This document shows positions 1 to 7,405 of a stretch of 64,000 bases of DNA, one piece after another. The notes under the pieces are model-generated. The model was given only the letters and a program-made list of their open reading frames with translations. It had not been told where the DNA came from and ran no database searches. Made by a program: the position numbers and the translations under genes. Source of the DNA: an uncultured Bacteroidia bacterium (GTDB lineage Bacteria > Bacteroidota > Bacteroidia > Bacteroidales > UBA932); the NCBI GenBank assembly GCA_902785065.1, contig CACZXH010000011.1:1-64000 (forward strand), given 5' to 3'. The stretch's first letter is position 1. Each line of letters opens with the position of its first letter.

Positions 1-58
1 GCCCCGCGCACGCCGCCAGCAGCAGGAGCGCGGAGAGCAGGAACAGGCACTTTTTCAT
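1..58 (-). CDS. Lipoprotein, N-terminal fragment (gene runs off the left edge)
   Basis: The minus strand from 58 reads MKKCLFLLSALLLLAACAG, a classic lipoprotein signal peptide: basic start, hydrophobic core and a lipobox ending LLAAC. Only the first 19 codons are inside the window, so the function of the mature protein cannot be seen. A -7 element lies at 80-87, which gives a short leader, and two palindromes lie upstream at 112-194. That arrangement suggests a regulated first gene of an operon extending leftwards. Confidence 0.75.
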   Translation of the reverse strand, partial: MKKCLFLLSALLLLAACAG

Positions 59-79
59 ATCGGAAAGCGTTAAGTTTCT

Positions 80-87
80 CAAAGATA
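80..87 (-). promoter_or_regulatory. Promoter -7 element (TATCTTTG) of the left-edge lipoprotein gene
   Basis: The minus strand reads TATCTTTG, an exact match to the Bacteroidota sigma-ABfr -7 consensus TAnnTTTG, 21 bases before the ATG at 58. No convincing -33 TTTG box is seen at the usual 19-21 base distance, which fits a promoter that needs an activator. Confidence 0.65.
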
Positions 88-111
88 GTGATTAATCCCT
101 ACAAAGTGCCC

Positions 112-194
112 GTATAGGTCCAATTAATGGACCGATGCAAGCAATTTCGACCCTTTTTTGCTTGTATGGGTCCACGAAATGGACCGGTACAAGC
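112..194. promoter_or_regulatory. Two tandem copies of a palindromic operator-like site
   Basis: Copy 1 (112-142) and copy 2 (163-194) share the pattern GTAT-GGTCCA-4 bases-TGGACC-CAAGC, and each is an inverted repeat. Copy 2 is the better palindrome: CTTGTA..GGTCCA at 161-174 is mirrored by TGGACC..TACAAG at 180-193. The copies start 51 bases apart, about five helical turns, immediately upstream of the -7 box at 80-87. No T-run follows either arm, so a terminator is unlikely. A dimeric repressor or activator of the left-edge operon is inferred. Confidence 0.55.
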
Positions 195-196
195 AC

Positions 197-1063
197 CTAC
201 CGCGACCCCAGGTACAGGAAGACCATGCTCAGGAGCAGGAGGCAGAGGTCCAGGGCCTTGGATTTGAGGTTTTTCTCGTGGAGAAGGAGGGCGCCGATAG
301 CGAAACTCACGAGGACGCTGCCGCGGCGGATCATGGACACGACCGCAATCAGCGCCTCGGGTTTGGAGAGGGCTTCCATGTAGACATAGTCGGCTCCGCA
401 GAGGAAAAGGCTGATGAGCGGGATGGACCAGGACCAGCGGAAGGGCGTCGTCTTCTTCCGCACCGGATACCACATCAGGCCCATCACGACAGCCATCATC
501 AGCGCCTGATAGAACGTATACCAGCCGAGGACCTGCCTGCGGTCCAGGCCCAGATACTCCGGCGACATCAGGTATTTGTCATACAATCCGCTGGCTGCGC
601 CCAGGATCACTGCGAGGATCAGGCACAGGAGCCATTTGTCGCCTGTGCCTATGCCTTCCTTCTTCCCCGAAAGGCGCAGCATGACATAGGCGGCCATGGC
701 TAAGCCCACGCCTATCCACTGAAGCAGGTTCAGCCGTTCCCCGAACAGGAAAATCGCGCCGAGGAGGACCAGCACCGGACGGGTGGCATTGACCGGACCC
801 ACAATCGTGAGCGGCAGATGCTTCATCGCGAAATACCCCGCCAGCCAGGAGGACAGCACGAGGGCGCTCTTCAGGAGGATGTACTTCTGCACCGCCCAGC
901 CGCCGAAGCCGGTGGCGAACAGGAAAGGAGAGAAGATGAGGGCCGACAGGACGGTGTTCAGGAAGAGCACCGGGATGACGGCGTTGTCCTTCAGCGAGAT
1001 TTTCTTCGCCGAATCATAGCAGCCCAGAAGCGCTGCCGATACGAATGCAAGGAGCCACCACAT
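197..1063 (-). CDS. EamA/DMT-superfamily inner-membrane transporter
   Basis: The 288-residue protein is almost entirely hydrophobic, with about ten predicted membrane segments arranged as two EamA-like halves (roughly residues 1-135 and 150-288). That is the normal size for drug/metabolite transporters. The motif GPVNATRPVLVLLGAIFLFG near residues 92-111 is typical of the end of the first EamA repeat. The substrate cannot be read from the sequence. The start ATG at 1063 lies 11 bases after a -7 element, and the gene sits just downstream of, and in the same direction as, the beta-flower gene, but it has its own promoter. Its stop at 197-199 abuts the palindromes at 112-194. Confidence 0.85.
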   Translation of the reverse strand: MWWLLAFVSAALLGCYDSAKKISLKDNAVIPVLFLNTVLSALIFSPFLFATGFGGWAVQKYILLKSALVLSSWLAGYFAMKHLPLTIVGPVNATRPVLVLLGAIFLFGERLNLLQWIGVGLAMAAYVMLRLSGKKEGIGTGDKWLLCLILAVILGAASGLYDKYLMSPEYLGLDRRQVLGWYTFYQALMMAVVMGLMWYPVRKKTTPFRWSWSIPLISLFLCGADYVYMEALSKPEALIAVVSMIRRGSVLVSFAIGALLLHEKNLKSKALDLCLLLLSMVFLYLGSR

Positions 1064-1074
1064 AAAAGTGGCGC

Positions 1075-1082
1075 AAAGATAC
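1075..1082 (-). promoter_or_regulatory. Promoter -7 element (TATCTTTG) of the DMT transporter
   Basis: An exact TAnnTTTG match lies 11 bases before the start at 1063. The surrounding 23 bases (1076-1098) are repeated at 3990-4012 in front of the aminotransferase gene. This promoter overlaps the stop codon of the beta-flower gene. Confidence 0.65.
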
Positions 1083-1088
1083 GGGTTT

Positions 1089-1493
1089 TCAGCGGAAGAA
1101 GAAATAGAGCGCCGCCCATTCCATCGGAATCCCCTTCACATGGCCGATGACCCGGTAGGAGGCGTCCTGCACGGTTCCATCCGTCTTCACGTGGCCGAGG
1201 ATCCGATAGGACGAATCCTGGATGACGCCGTCCGGTTTGATATGGCCCACGATCCGGTAGGAAGCGTCCTCTACCGTCCCATCCCGCTTCAGGAACCCGA
1301 CGGTCCGGTAGCTGGCATCCTGGATGGTGCCGTTCGGGTTGATATGCCCGATCACCCGGTACGATGCATCCTGGATGGTCCCGTCCGACTTGATATGGGC
1401 GACAATCCGATACGAGGCATCCTGCACCATCTGGGCGGAAGCGGCCACGGCCGAGAGGGCCAGGAAAAGAAGGAGGGTCAAGAATCTGCGCAT
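1089..1493 (-). CDS. Secreted 5-fold beta-flower-type repeat protein
   Basis: The 134-residue protein has a signal peptide (MRRFLTLLLFLALSAVAASA) followed by six tandem copies of a 17-residue repeat resembling QDASYRIVGHIKPDGTV, and it ends with a short aromatic tail (WAALYFFF). This layout matches the Bacteroidota family known from structural genomics as 5-fold beta-flower proteins, in which each repeat forms one hairpin of a radial fold. The role of the family is unknown, and secretion to the periplasm or outer surface is inferred. The near-perfect regularity of the DNA repeats makes the copy number likely to vary between strains. Confidence 0.8.
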   Translation of the reverse strand: MRRFLTLLLFLALSAVAASAQMVQDASYRIVAHIKSDGTIQDASYRVIGHINPNGTIQDASYRTVGFLKRDGTVEDASYRIVGHIKPDGVIQDSSYRILGHVKTDGTVQDASYRVIGHVKGIPMEWAALYFFFR

Positions 1494-1527
1494 ATCCTTT
1501 TGGCTGCAAATAACCGGCCAAAAACGT

Positions 1528-1535
1528 TATCTTTG
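1528..1535 (+). promoter_or_regulatory. Promoter -7 element (TATCTTTG) of the LD-carboxypeptidase gene
   Basis: TATCTTTG lies 13 bases upstream of the ATG at 1549, so the leader is only a few bases. It also rules out the much earlier in-frame start at 1324, which would place the promoter inside the coding sequence. Confidence 0.65.
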
Positions 1536-1548
1536 CAGCAAATTACAA

Positions 1549-2697
1549 ATGATGACAAGAACCTTATTCCGTTGCCTGGCGATGCTTCTCCTCGTCGCCG
1601 CGTGTTCGCCGAGACATACGCAGGACCTCGGCGAAAGGACGGTAACCCTGTCCTGCGCGCAGCCGGCTTTCCTGCAGCCCGGTGACAAAATCGCCCTGCT
1701 GTCACCTTCTTACCATACCCCGATGGAAAACGTGGAGGCCGCGGCCGCGGTGCTGCGCGGCTGGGGCTTCGAACCGGTCATCGGCGACCACGTCGGGGAG
1801 GTGTACCGGGGCAAATACGCCGGCAGGCCCAAGGAGCGTGTCTCAGACCTCGAATGGGCCCTGAAGGACCCGTCCATCAAAGCCATCCTGTGCAACCGGG
1901 GCGGCTACGGCACCATCCGGCTGGTGGACCTGTTGCCGCAGGAAGAGCTGTCGGCCCATCCCAAATGGCTCATCGGCTACAGCGACATCACCACCCTCCT
2001 GGAAATGGAGACCCGCGCCGGGGTGATGAGCATCCACGGTACCATGGGCACGCACCTGGCCCAGACCCGGGGGAACGACCCGTCCAGCACCCTTCTCCGC
2101 GACCTCCTGCTGGGACAGGTCCCGGCCTACAAAGTCCCTGCCCATCCTGAAAACCGGCCCGGGCACGCGACCGGCATCCTGGTGGGTGGCAACCTCTGCA
2201 CCTTCACGCCCATCCTCGGCACGACGGCTGACGCCACCCTGGGCCGGGATATCATCCTGTTCATCGAAGAAGTGGGGGAAGATATGAGCCACATCGACCG
2301 TCTCATCAACACCTTGGTCCTCAACGGCGTATTCGAGCGGTGCAAGGGCGTCATCCTCGGCGAGTTCACGGACTGCAAAGCGAACCTGGATTTCGACAGC
2401 GTCGAGGAGATGGTCTCCTCTTATGTGCCGGCAGGCATACCCGTCCTCTGCGGATTCCCCACCGGCCATGACGACGTGAACCTGCCCCTGGTGATGGGCG
2501 CCCCCATAACCCTGGACGTCACGCCTGCCGGCGCCTCCCTGACTTTCGGAATGCAAGGCCGGCAGGTGTACGTCCGCACGGAAGACACCGTGGCAACCCC
2601 CTTCCAGGGCGGCCAAAAGATCACCGAAGGCAAGAAGCAGCGCCGCCTCGTCCGCATCGTCGACTTCCTGCGCCATTTCGAAGGCATCCGTCGCTAG
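1549..2697 (+). CDS. LD-carboxypeptidase family S66 lipoprotein (muramoyltetrapeptide carboxypeptidase)
   Basis: The family removes the terminal D-alanine from muropeptide tetrapeptides during cell-wall recycling. The 382-residue protein begins MMTRTLFRCLAMLLLVAACS, a lipoprotein signal peptide with a cysteine near residue 20, so it acts on the periplasmic side. The S66 nucleophile motif GYSDIT is near residue 144, GGNL and FIEEVGED follow near 210-245, and the catalytic histidine is in TGHDD near 306. The start at 1549 is chosen because it follows the -7 element and gives the signal peptide; a reading frame extending back to 1324 overlaps the divergent beta-flower gene. The best-known enzymes are cytoplasmic, so an exported form is worth noting but is common in Bacteroidota. 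Confidence 0.85.
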   Translation: MMTRTLFRCLAMLLLVAACSPRHTQDLGERTVTLSCAQPAFLQPGDKIALLSPSYHTPMENVEAAAAVLRGWGFEPVIGDHVGEVYRGKYAGRPKERVSDLEWALKDPSIKAILCNRGGYGTIRLVDLLPQEELSAHPKWLIGYSDITTLLEMETRAGVMSIHGTMGTHLAQTRGNDPSSTLLRDLLLGQVPAYKVPAHPENRPGHATGILVGGNLCTFTPILGTTADATLGRDIILFIEEVGEDMSHIDRLINTLVLNGVFERCKGVILGEFTDCKANLDFDSVEEMVSSYVPAGIPVLCGFPTGHDDVNLPLVMGAPITLDVTPAGASLTFGMQGRQVYVRTEDTVATPFQGGQKITEGKKQRRLVRIVDFLRHFEGIRR

Positions 2698-2711
2698 CAG
2701 CTCCGTCGGGG

Positions 2712-3983
2712 TTATTCCCCCAAGGCCCGACGGATGCGGGAGAGGGCTTCGTCCAGAACGGAGGCGGGGCAGCCGATGTTCAGGCGGACGAAACCTTCGC
2801 CGCCGGGACCGTAGGAGGCGCCGTTGGAGGGGATGATTTTCGCCCGAGTCCGGAACAGGTCCATCAGCTCGTCCTGCGGTAGGCCGAGGGCGCGGCAGTC
2901 CAGCCAAACCAGAAAGGAGGCTTCCGGCCGCAAAGGCTTGATGCCGAGTTCATTGTCGGCAAAGAACCGCTCCACGCGGGCGATGTTTCCTTCGATATAG
3001 CGTTTCAGGGATTCCAGCCACGCCGTGTCTTTGCGATAGGCGGCGAGGACGGCCTCGATGGTGGGGATGGAGGCTTCGTCCAGCTTGGCATTCCGGAGCG
3101 CGCCCAGATACTTTTCCCGTTTTTCCCTGTCGGGGATAATGCAGAAAGCCGTGCCGGAAAGGCCGGCGAGGTTGAAGGCCTTCGTGGGGCCGGCGAAGAT
3201 GAGGCCCACGCGGGCAGCCGCCTCGCTCACGCTGCAGAAGGGCGTATGAGTGCGGCCGTAGAGGGCCAGGTCGCCATGGATCTCGTCGGAGATGACGATG
3301 ACGCCGTGCCGCTCGCAGATTTCAGCCAGATTCACCAGGGTTTCCCGGTCCCAGAGGAGGCCGATGGGGTTGTGCGGATTGCACAGGACCAGGGCCTTCG
3401 TCTTCGCGTCGAACAGCTTTTCCAGCCCCCCGAAATCCATCCGGTAGCGGCCGTTTTCGAAGAGGAGAGGGTTGTCCACGGCCACCCGGCCGAGGCGCTC
3501 GATATACAAGCGGAAATGGTCATACACCGGCGGCTGGATGATGATCTTGTCCCCCGGCTCGGTAAAGGTGAGATAGGCCTGATTGATGGACGTGATGACG
3601 CCGGGGGCATAGCCGACCCACTCCTTGTCCGGCGCGTAGCCATGGGCCTGCCGCTCCCAAGCGGCGACCGCCTCCACGAACGCTTCCGGCGTGGACGTAT
3701 AGCCCAGGACATCCCGGTCCAGCCGCTTCTGCAGCGCCGCGCGGACATACGGGTCCGTCCGGAAATCCATGTCGGCGATCCACATCGGAATCTCCCCGTC
3801 CGTGGCCCGTCCATACTTGATGCTCCAGGTGCCCGCCCGGTCGACGACCTCATCGAAATCCCAGCCTTCAGCGGCCTCGCGGCGCGGGGCGCAGGCCGTC
3901 AGCGCGGTTCCGACCGCGCCGGCCGGCACCAGCGCCGTCGCGCCGGCGGCCGCCACGCCCTTGAGAAATGCCCTTCTTTTCAT
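2712..3983 (-). CDS. Exported MalY/PatB-type PLP aminotransferase or C-S lyase
   Basis: The 423-residue protein has the type I fold of pyridoxal-phosphate enzymes. Motifs typical of MalY/PatB cystathionine beta-lyase-like proteins are visible: PMWIADMDF near residue 60, NPHNPIG near 200, SDEIHGDL near 230 and the PLP-binding lysine in GPTKAFNLAGL near 267. Expected chemistry is cleavage of cystathionine or related C-S bonds. The N-terminus MKRRAFLKGVAAAGATAL is a twin-arginine signal, with a possible lipobox (TALTAC) near residue 30. The enzyme would therefore fold with its cofactor and then be exported, which is unusual for this family. The ATG at 3983 lies 5 bases after a -7 element. It is divergent from the aldehyde dehydrogenase and convergent with the LD-carboxypeptidase gene. 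Confidence 0.8.
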   Translation of the reverse strand: MKRRAFLKGVAAAGATALVPAGAVGTALTACAPRREAAEGWDFDEVVDRAGTWSIKYGRATDGEIPMWIADMDFRTDPYVRAALQKRLDRDVLGYTSTPEAFVEAVAAWERQAHGYAPDKEWVGYAPGVITSINQAYLTFTEPGDKIIIQPPVYDHFRLYIERLGRVAVDNPLLFENGRYRMDFGGLEKLFDAKTKALVLCNPHNPIGLLWDRETLVNLAEICERHGVIVISDEIHGDLALYGRTHTPFCSVSEAAARVGLIFAGPTKAFNLAGLSGTAFCIIPDREKREKYLGALRNAKLDEASIPTIEAVLAAYRKDTAWLESLKRYIEGNIARVERFFADNELGIKPLRPEASFLVWLDCRALGLPQDELMDLFRTRAKIIPSNGASYGPGGEGFVRLNIGCPASVLDEALSRIRRALGE

Positions 3984-3988
3984 AGAAA

Positions 3989-3996
3989 CAAAGATA
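3989..3996 (-). promoter_or_regulatory. Promoter -7 element (TATCTTTG) of the aminotransferase gene
   Basis: An exact TAnnTTTG lies 5 bases before the ATG at 3983, so the transcript is probably leaderless. It shares 23 bases (3990-4012) with the DMT transporter promoter. Confidence 0.65.
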
Positions 3997-4019
3997 CGGG
4001 TTTTCAGCGGAAATAATCG

Positions 4020-4027
4020 TACATTTG
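4020..4027 (+). promoter_or_regulatory. Promoter -7 element (TACATTTG) of the aldehyde dehydrogenase gene
   Basis: TACATTTG lies 27 bases before the ATG at 4055. It sits back to back with the aminotransferase promoter, 24 bases apart, so the two genes share a compact divergent control region. Confidence 0.6.
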
Positions 4028-4054
4028 TACAGCCGAATACAAGCTTCAAGAACG

Positions 4055-5479
4055 ATGGATAGCATATACACCGAAGGCAAGATCCGTGAGATTGTGGCAG
4101 CCCAGCGGCGGTTCTTCCGCAGCGGAGAGACGCGGCCTATCCGCTGGCGCATCCAGCAGCTCAAGCGGTTGAAGGCCGCCGTCCTCGCCCACGAGAAGGA
4201 GTTCGAGGACGCCCTGGCCGAAGACCTCGGCCGCAGCCGGGTGGAAGCTTACCTCTGCGACATCGGCCCCATCATCGTCGAGATCAACGAAATGCTCGCC
4301 GGCCTGCGCCGCTGGGCGCGTCCGGAGTGCCATTTCAGCGGACTCCTGTGCTTCCCCAGCACAGTCACCAAGGTCTATAAGATGCCTTACGGCGTCTCGC
4401 TGGTCATCAGCCCCTTCAACTTCCCCATCCTCCTCACTATCGGCGTGGTGGCGGCCGCGATGGCGGGCGGAAACACCGTGGTCATCAAGTCCAGCAGCAA
4501 GTCCGCGGCCTCGACGGCGGCGCTCAAGAAGTTCTTCGCCGAGGTGTTCCCGCCGGAATATGTCACCCTCATCGACGGCGGACACGACGTGGCCGACCTG
4601 TGCCTGGCGCAGCGTTTCGACAAGATCTTCTACACCGGCTCGCCGGCCGTGGGCAAGCACGTCCTGGCCGAAGCGGCCAAGAACCTCACGCCTGTCGCCT
4701 TGGAACTCGGCGGTGAAACTGGCAACTGGTGCGTGGTCCGCAAGGACGCGGACCTCAAGGACACCGCCCGCAAAATCGCCTTCTTCAAGCTCACCAACGC
4801 CGGCCAGATCTGCATCAACATCAACCAGATCGCGGTCGCCGAAGAGGTGGCGGAGCCGTTCCTCGCGGAGCTCAAGCAAGCGTTCGTCTCCCAGATCGGG
4901 GAGCGCGCCGAGGAGAATCCCGAGTATCCCAAGCTCATCACCAGTGGCGCCTACGACAAGTGCGCCCGCCTGGCCGACGAATACCGCGACCGCATCGTCT
5001 TCGGCGGTGTCGGCAACCCGGAAACTCGCCGCTACGCCCCCACGATGATCTATCCCGTGGGCATCGACGAGCCCATCGTCCAGCACGAACTGTTCTGTCC
5101 CCTGCTGCCCATCGTCCCGTTCAAGGACGCGGAAGTGGACGCGCTGATGGAAACCGTCGCGGGCCGCGAGCATCCGCTGGCGATGTACCTGTTCACCCGG
5201 GACATGCGGTGGGCGAATCGCGTGATGCAGACGCAGCAGTTCGGCGGCGGCTGCATCAACGAGGTGTGCATCCATATGATGGTGAAGGGAGTCCCGTTCA
5301 ACGGCACCGGCCATTCCGGCATGGGCGCCTACCACGGCGAATGGGGTTTCCGGGAGTTCACCCACCCCCAGACCGTCCTGAAAGGCCGCACCCGCTTCAA
5401 CCTGCCGTTAAGGGAGCACCCCTACAGCGGGAAAGCGGGTGAGACGAAGATGAAGCTGTTGCGCTTGTTCGAGCGGTAA
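4055..5479 (+). CDS. Aldehyde dehydrogenase family protein (ALDH3-like)
   Basis: The NAD(P)-dependent enzyme oxidises an aldehyde to the acid. The 474-residue length and lack of N-terminal extension fit the ALDH3 or coniferyl/fatty-aldehyde type rather than longer classes. The NAD-binding region GNTVVIKSS lies near residue 145, the general base in ELGGE near 218 and the nucleophilic cysteine in NAGQICI near 252. The N-terminal region (roughly 1-110) carries the helical segment with many Arg and Leu residues typical of the group. The substrate is not evident. The ATG at 4055 is preferred over 4025 because the latter overlaps the -7 element. The gene ends 6 bases before the convergent GH13 gene. 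Confidence 0.88.
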   Translation: MDSIYTEGKIREIVAAQRRFFRSGETRPIRWRIQQLKRLKAAVLAHEKEFEDALAEDLGRSRVEAYLCDIGPIIVEINEMLAGLRRWARPECHFSGLLCFPSTVTKVYKMPYGVSLVISPFNFPILLTIGVVAAAMAGGNTVVIKSSSKSAASTAALKKFFAEVFPPEYVTLIDGGHDVADLCLAQRFDKIFYTGSPAVGKHVLAEAAKNLTPVALELGGETGNWCVVRKDADLKDTARKIAFFKLTNAGQICININQIAVAEEVAEPFLAELKQAFVSQIGERAEENPEYPKLITSGAYDKCARLADEYRDRIVFGGVGNPETRRYAPTMIYPVGIDEPIVQHELFCPLLPIVPFKDAEVDALMETVAGREHPLAMYLFTRDMRWANRVMQTQQFGGGCINEVCIHMMVKGVPFNGTGHSGMGAYHGEWGFREFTHPQTVLKGRTRFNLPLREHPYSGKAGETKMKLLRLFER

Positions 5480-5485
5480 GCCGGC

Positions 5486-7393
5486 CTATTTCAGTTCCAG
5501 CACATATACGCCGCGATATGCCATCCGGACGGTCGACCTCAAGTCGACCGACTCGCCCGTCACGACATCGACACCGAATGAATGCTTTCCAATGACATCG
5601 GCGAAGCGGGCCATGTTCAGCTCTCGCTCGGTGTCGGAGCCGTTGAGTATGACGAGGACGGTGTCGTCGCCGGCGATGCGGGCGTAGACGTAGCACTTGG
5701 TCTGGTTATCCGGGGTATAGTGGACCAGACGGCCTTCGGTGACCGCCTTCGAGGTCCGGCGCCAGGTCAGGAGCTTGCTCGCGAAGTCCCAGCACTCGTT
5801 TTGGACGGGAGTGCGGCCGGCCGTCGTGAAGGCGCTCGCCGGGTCCTCCTTCCAGCCGCCGGGAAAGTCGCCGCGGAGCTGGTCGGGGCCCGCCATCGCA
5901 ATCTCCGTCCCGTAATAAATCTGCGGAATGCCGCGGGAAGTCGCCAGGAACGCAAGGCCCTGCTTGAACTTCCACACGGGGTCGCCCGGCTGCATGAAGC
6001 GGCTGATGTCGTGGTTGTCCAGGAAGGTGAGCACATGGTCCGGATCGGGAATCAGGAAGTCCTGCGCGACGGTCTCATAGACTTTGAACAGGCCAGCCTC
6101 GGAGCCCTCGGAAGTATTGCTTTCCTTCAGGATCTCACGCTGGATGGTGAAGGTCAGGTCAAAGTCCATGACCGTCTTCAGGTGCGTGTCGGACGGGTTC
6201 AGGGCCGATCCGCGCTGCCACCAGCCGGCGGCGGAGTTGCGGGGATACCACCCCTCGCCCACGATGTTGAAATCGGGATACTCGTCCTCGATCTCCTTAC
6301 ACCAGCGGGTCATGAAATCATAATCGGCGTAGGGATACGTATCCATCCGGATGCCGTCGATGCGGGCATATTCGATCCACCAGACGCTGTTCTGGATCAG
6401 GTAGGTCGCGAGGTGCCGGTTGCGCTGGTTCAGGTCCGGCATGCCGCCCGAGAACCAGCCGTCCACGAGGACGTCCTTCTCGGACTGCGGCGCGTGCGGG
6501 TCCATCAGCACCCACTTGTAATGGGTCGTGGTCGTCAGCCCGTCGTTCCCGCGCGGTCCGCGGCGGAACCCGCCTTCCGGCGGTCCCTGCCGCTGCCGCT
6601 CCGACAGTTTCTTCGCATACGCGTCCTGGTTGAACCAGTCGTCGTCCGGAATGTCCTCGATCCACCAGTGGGAGCTCCCCGAGTGGTTGAAGATCATATC
6701 CATCACGACCTTGATGTTCCGCGCATGCGCGGCGTCGACCAGGCCGCAGTACTCCTCGTTGGTCCCGAGCCGCGGGTCGATCAGGTAGAAGTCCGAGATC
6801 GCATAGCCGTGCGAGGCGTTGCTCCGGTTGTACTGGACCGGATTGAGCCAGACGGCCGTGACCCCGAGCGAGTCGATGTAGCCCAGATGGTCCCGGATGC
6901 CCTGCAGGTCGCCGCCGTGGTGGCCGCCTCCGTTCCGGCGGTCGGCCTTGAACTGCTCCCAGTCGTCGTTCGCCGGGTTGCCGTTGGCAAAGCGATCCGG
7001 CATGATCAGGTACAGCACATCCTTGGTGGAGAAGCCCTGCGCGCCCGTCTTCGTATTGCGCGGACGGAGCTCGAAAGCCTTCTCGGTGACCGTGCGGCCT
7101 TCCTTGAAACGGAAGGTCATCGTGCCGGGACGGGCCTTTTCCGTGACATCCAGATACACGATCAGGTAGTTCGGGTTCTTGACCTTGGCGACTTCCTTGA
7201 CCTTGACGCCCGGATAGGATTTGAGGGAGAACTCCGCCTGGGCGATGTCCTTTCCGTAGAACATCACCTGGAGTTCGTGGTTCTTCATGCCGGCATACCA
7301 GAAGGGCGGATCCATGCGCTGGATGTCCGCGGCATGCGCGCCCGCCGCCAGAAACAAGGCGGCAAGCAGGGAAAGGAGTCCGTGTTGTCTCAT
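5486..7393 (-). CDS. GH13 alpha-glucan hydrolase, SusA/neopullulanase type
   Basis: The 635-residue protein has a cleavable signal peptide (LLAALFLAAGAHA), an N-terminal beta-sandwich domain of the cyclomaltodextrinase type (about 25-125), the GH13 barrel, and a C-terminal beta domain. Catalytic positions are visible: the nucleophile in GIRMDTYPYAD near 349, the acid/base in GEGWY near 379 and the transition-state stabiliser in DNHDISRF near 460. Known relatives hydrolyse maltodextrins or pullulan in the periplasm. It is the last gene of the starch operon, 12 bases after the GH97 stop, and likely finishes the oligosaccharides imported through SusC/D. Confidence 0.9.
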   Translation of the reverse strand: MRQHGLLSLLAALFLAAGAHAADIQRMDPPFWYAGMKNHELQVMFYGKDIAQAEFSLKSYPGVKVKEVAKVKNPNYLIVYLDVTEKARPGTMTFRFKEGRTVTEKAFELRPRNTKTGAQGFSTKDVLYLIMPDRFANGNPANDDWEQFKADRRNGGGHHGGDLQGIRDHLGYIDSLGVTAVWLNPVQYNRSNASHGYAISDFYLIDPRLGTNEEYCGLVDAAHARNIKVVMDMIFNHSGSSHWWIEDIPDDDWFNQDAYAKKLSERQRQGPPEGGFRRGPRGNDGLTTTTHYKWVLMDPHAPQSEKDVLVDGWFSGGMPDLNQRNRHLATYLIQNSVWWIEYARIDGIRMDTYPYADYDFMTRWCKEIEDEYPDFNIVGEGWYPRNSAAGWWQRGSALNPSDTHLKTVMDFDLTFTIQREILKESNTSEGSEAGLFKVYETVAQDFLIPDPDHVLTFLDNHDISRFMQPGDPVWKFKQGLAFLATSRGIPQIYYGTEIAMAGPDQLRGDFPGGWKEDPASAFTTAGRTPVQNECWDFASKLLTWRRTSKAVTEGRLVHYTPDNQTKCYVYARIAGDDTVLVILNGSDTERELNMARFADVIGKHSFGVDVVTGESVDLRSTVRMAYRGVYVLELK

Positions 7394-7405
7394 AAGTCGA
7401 TGGGC

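Noticed and set aside
160..194. Terminator for the DMT transporter
   Set aside because: The hairpin is strong, but the minus strand continues with an A-run rather than a T-run, and a second copy of the motif lies upstream of another promoter.
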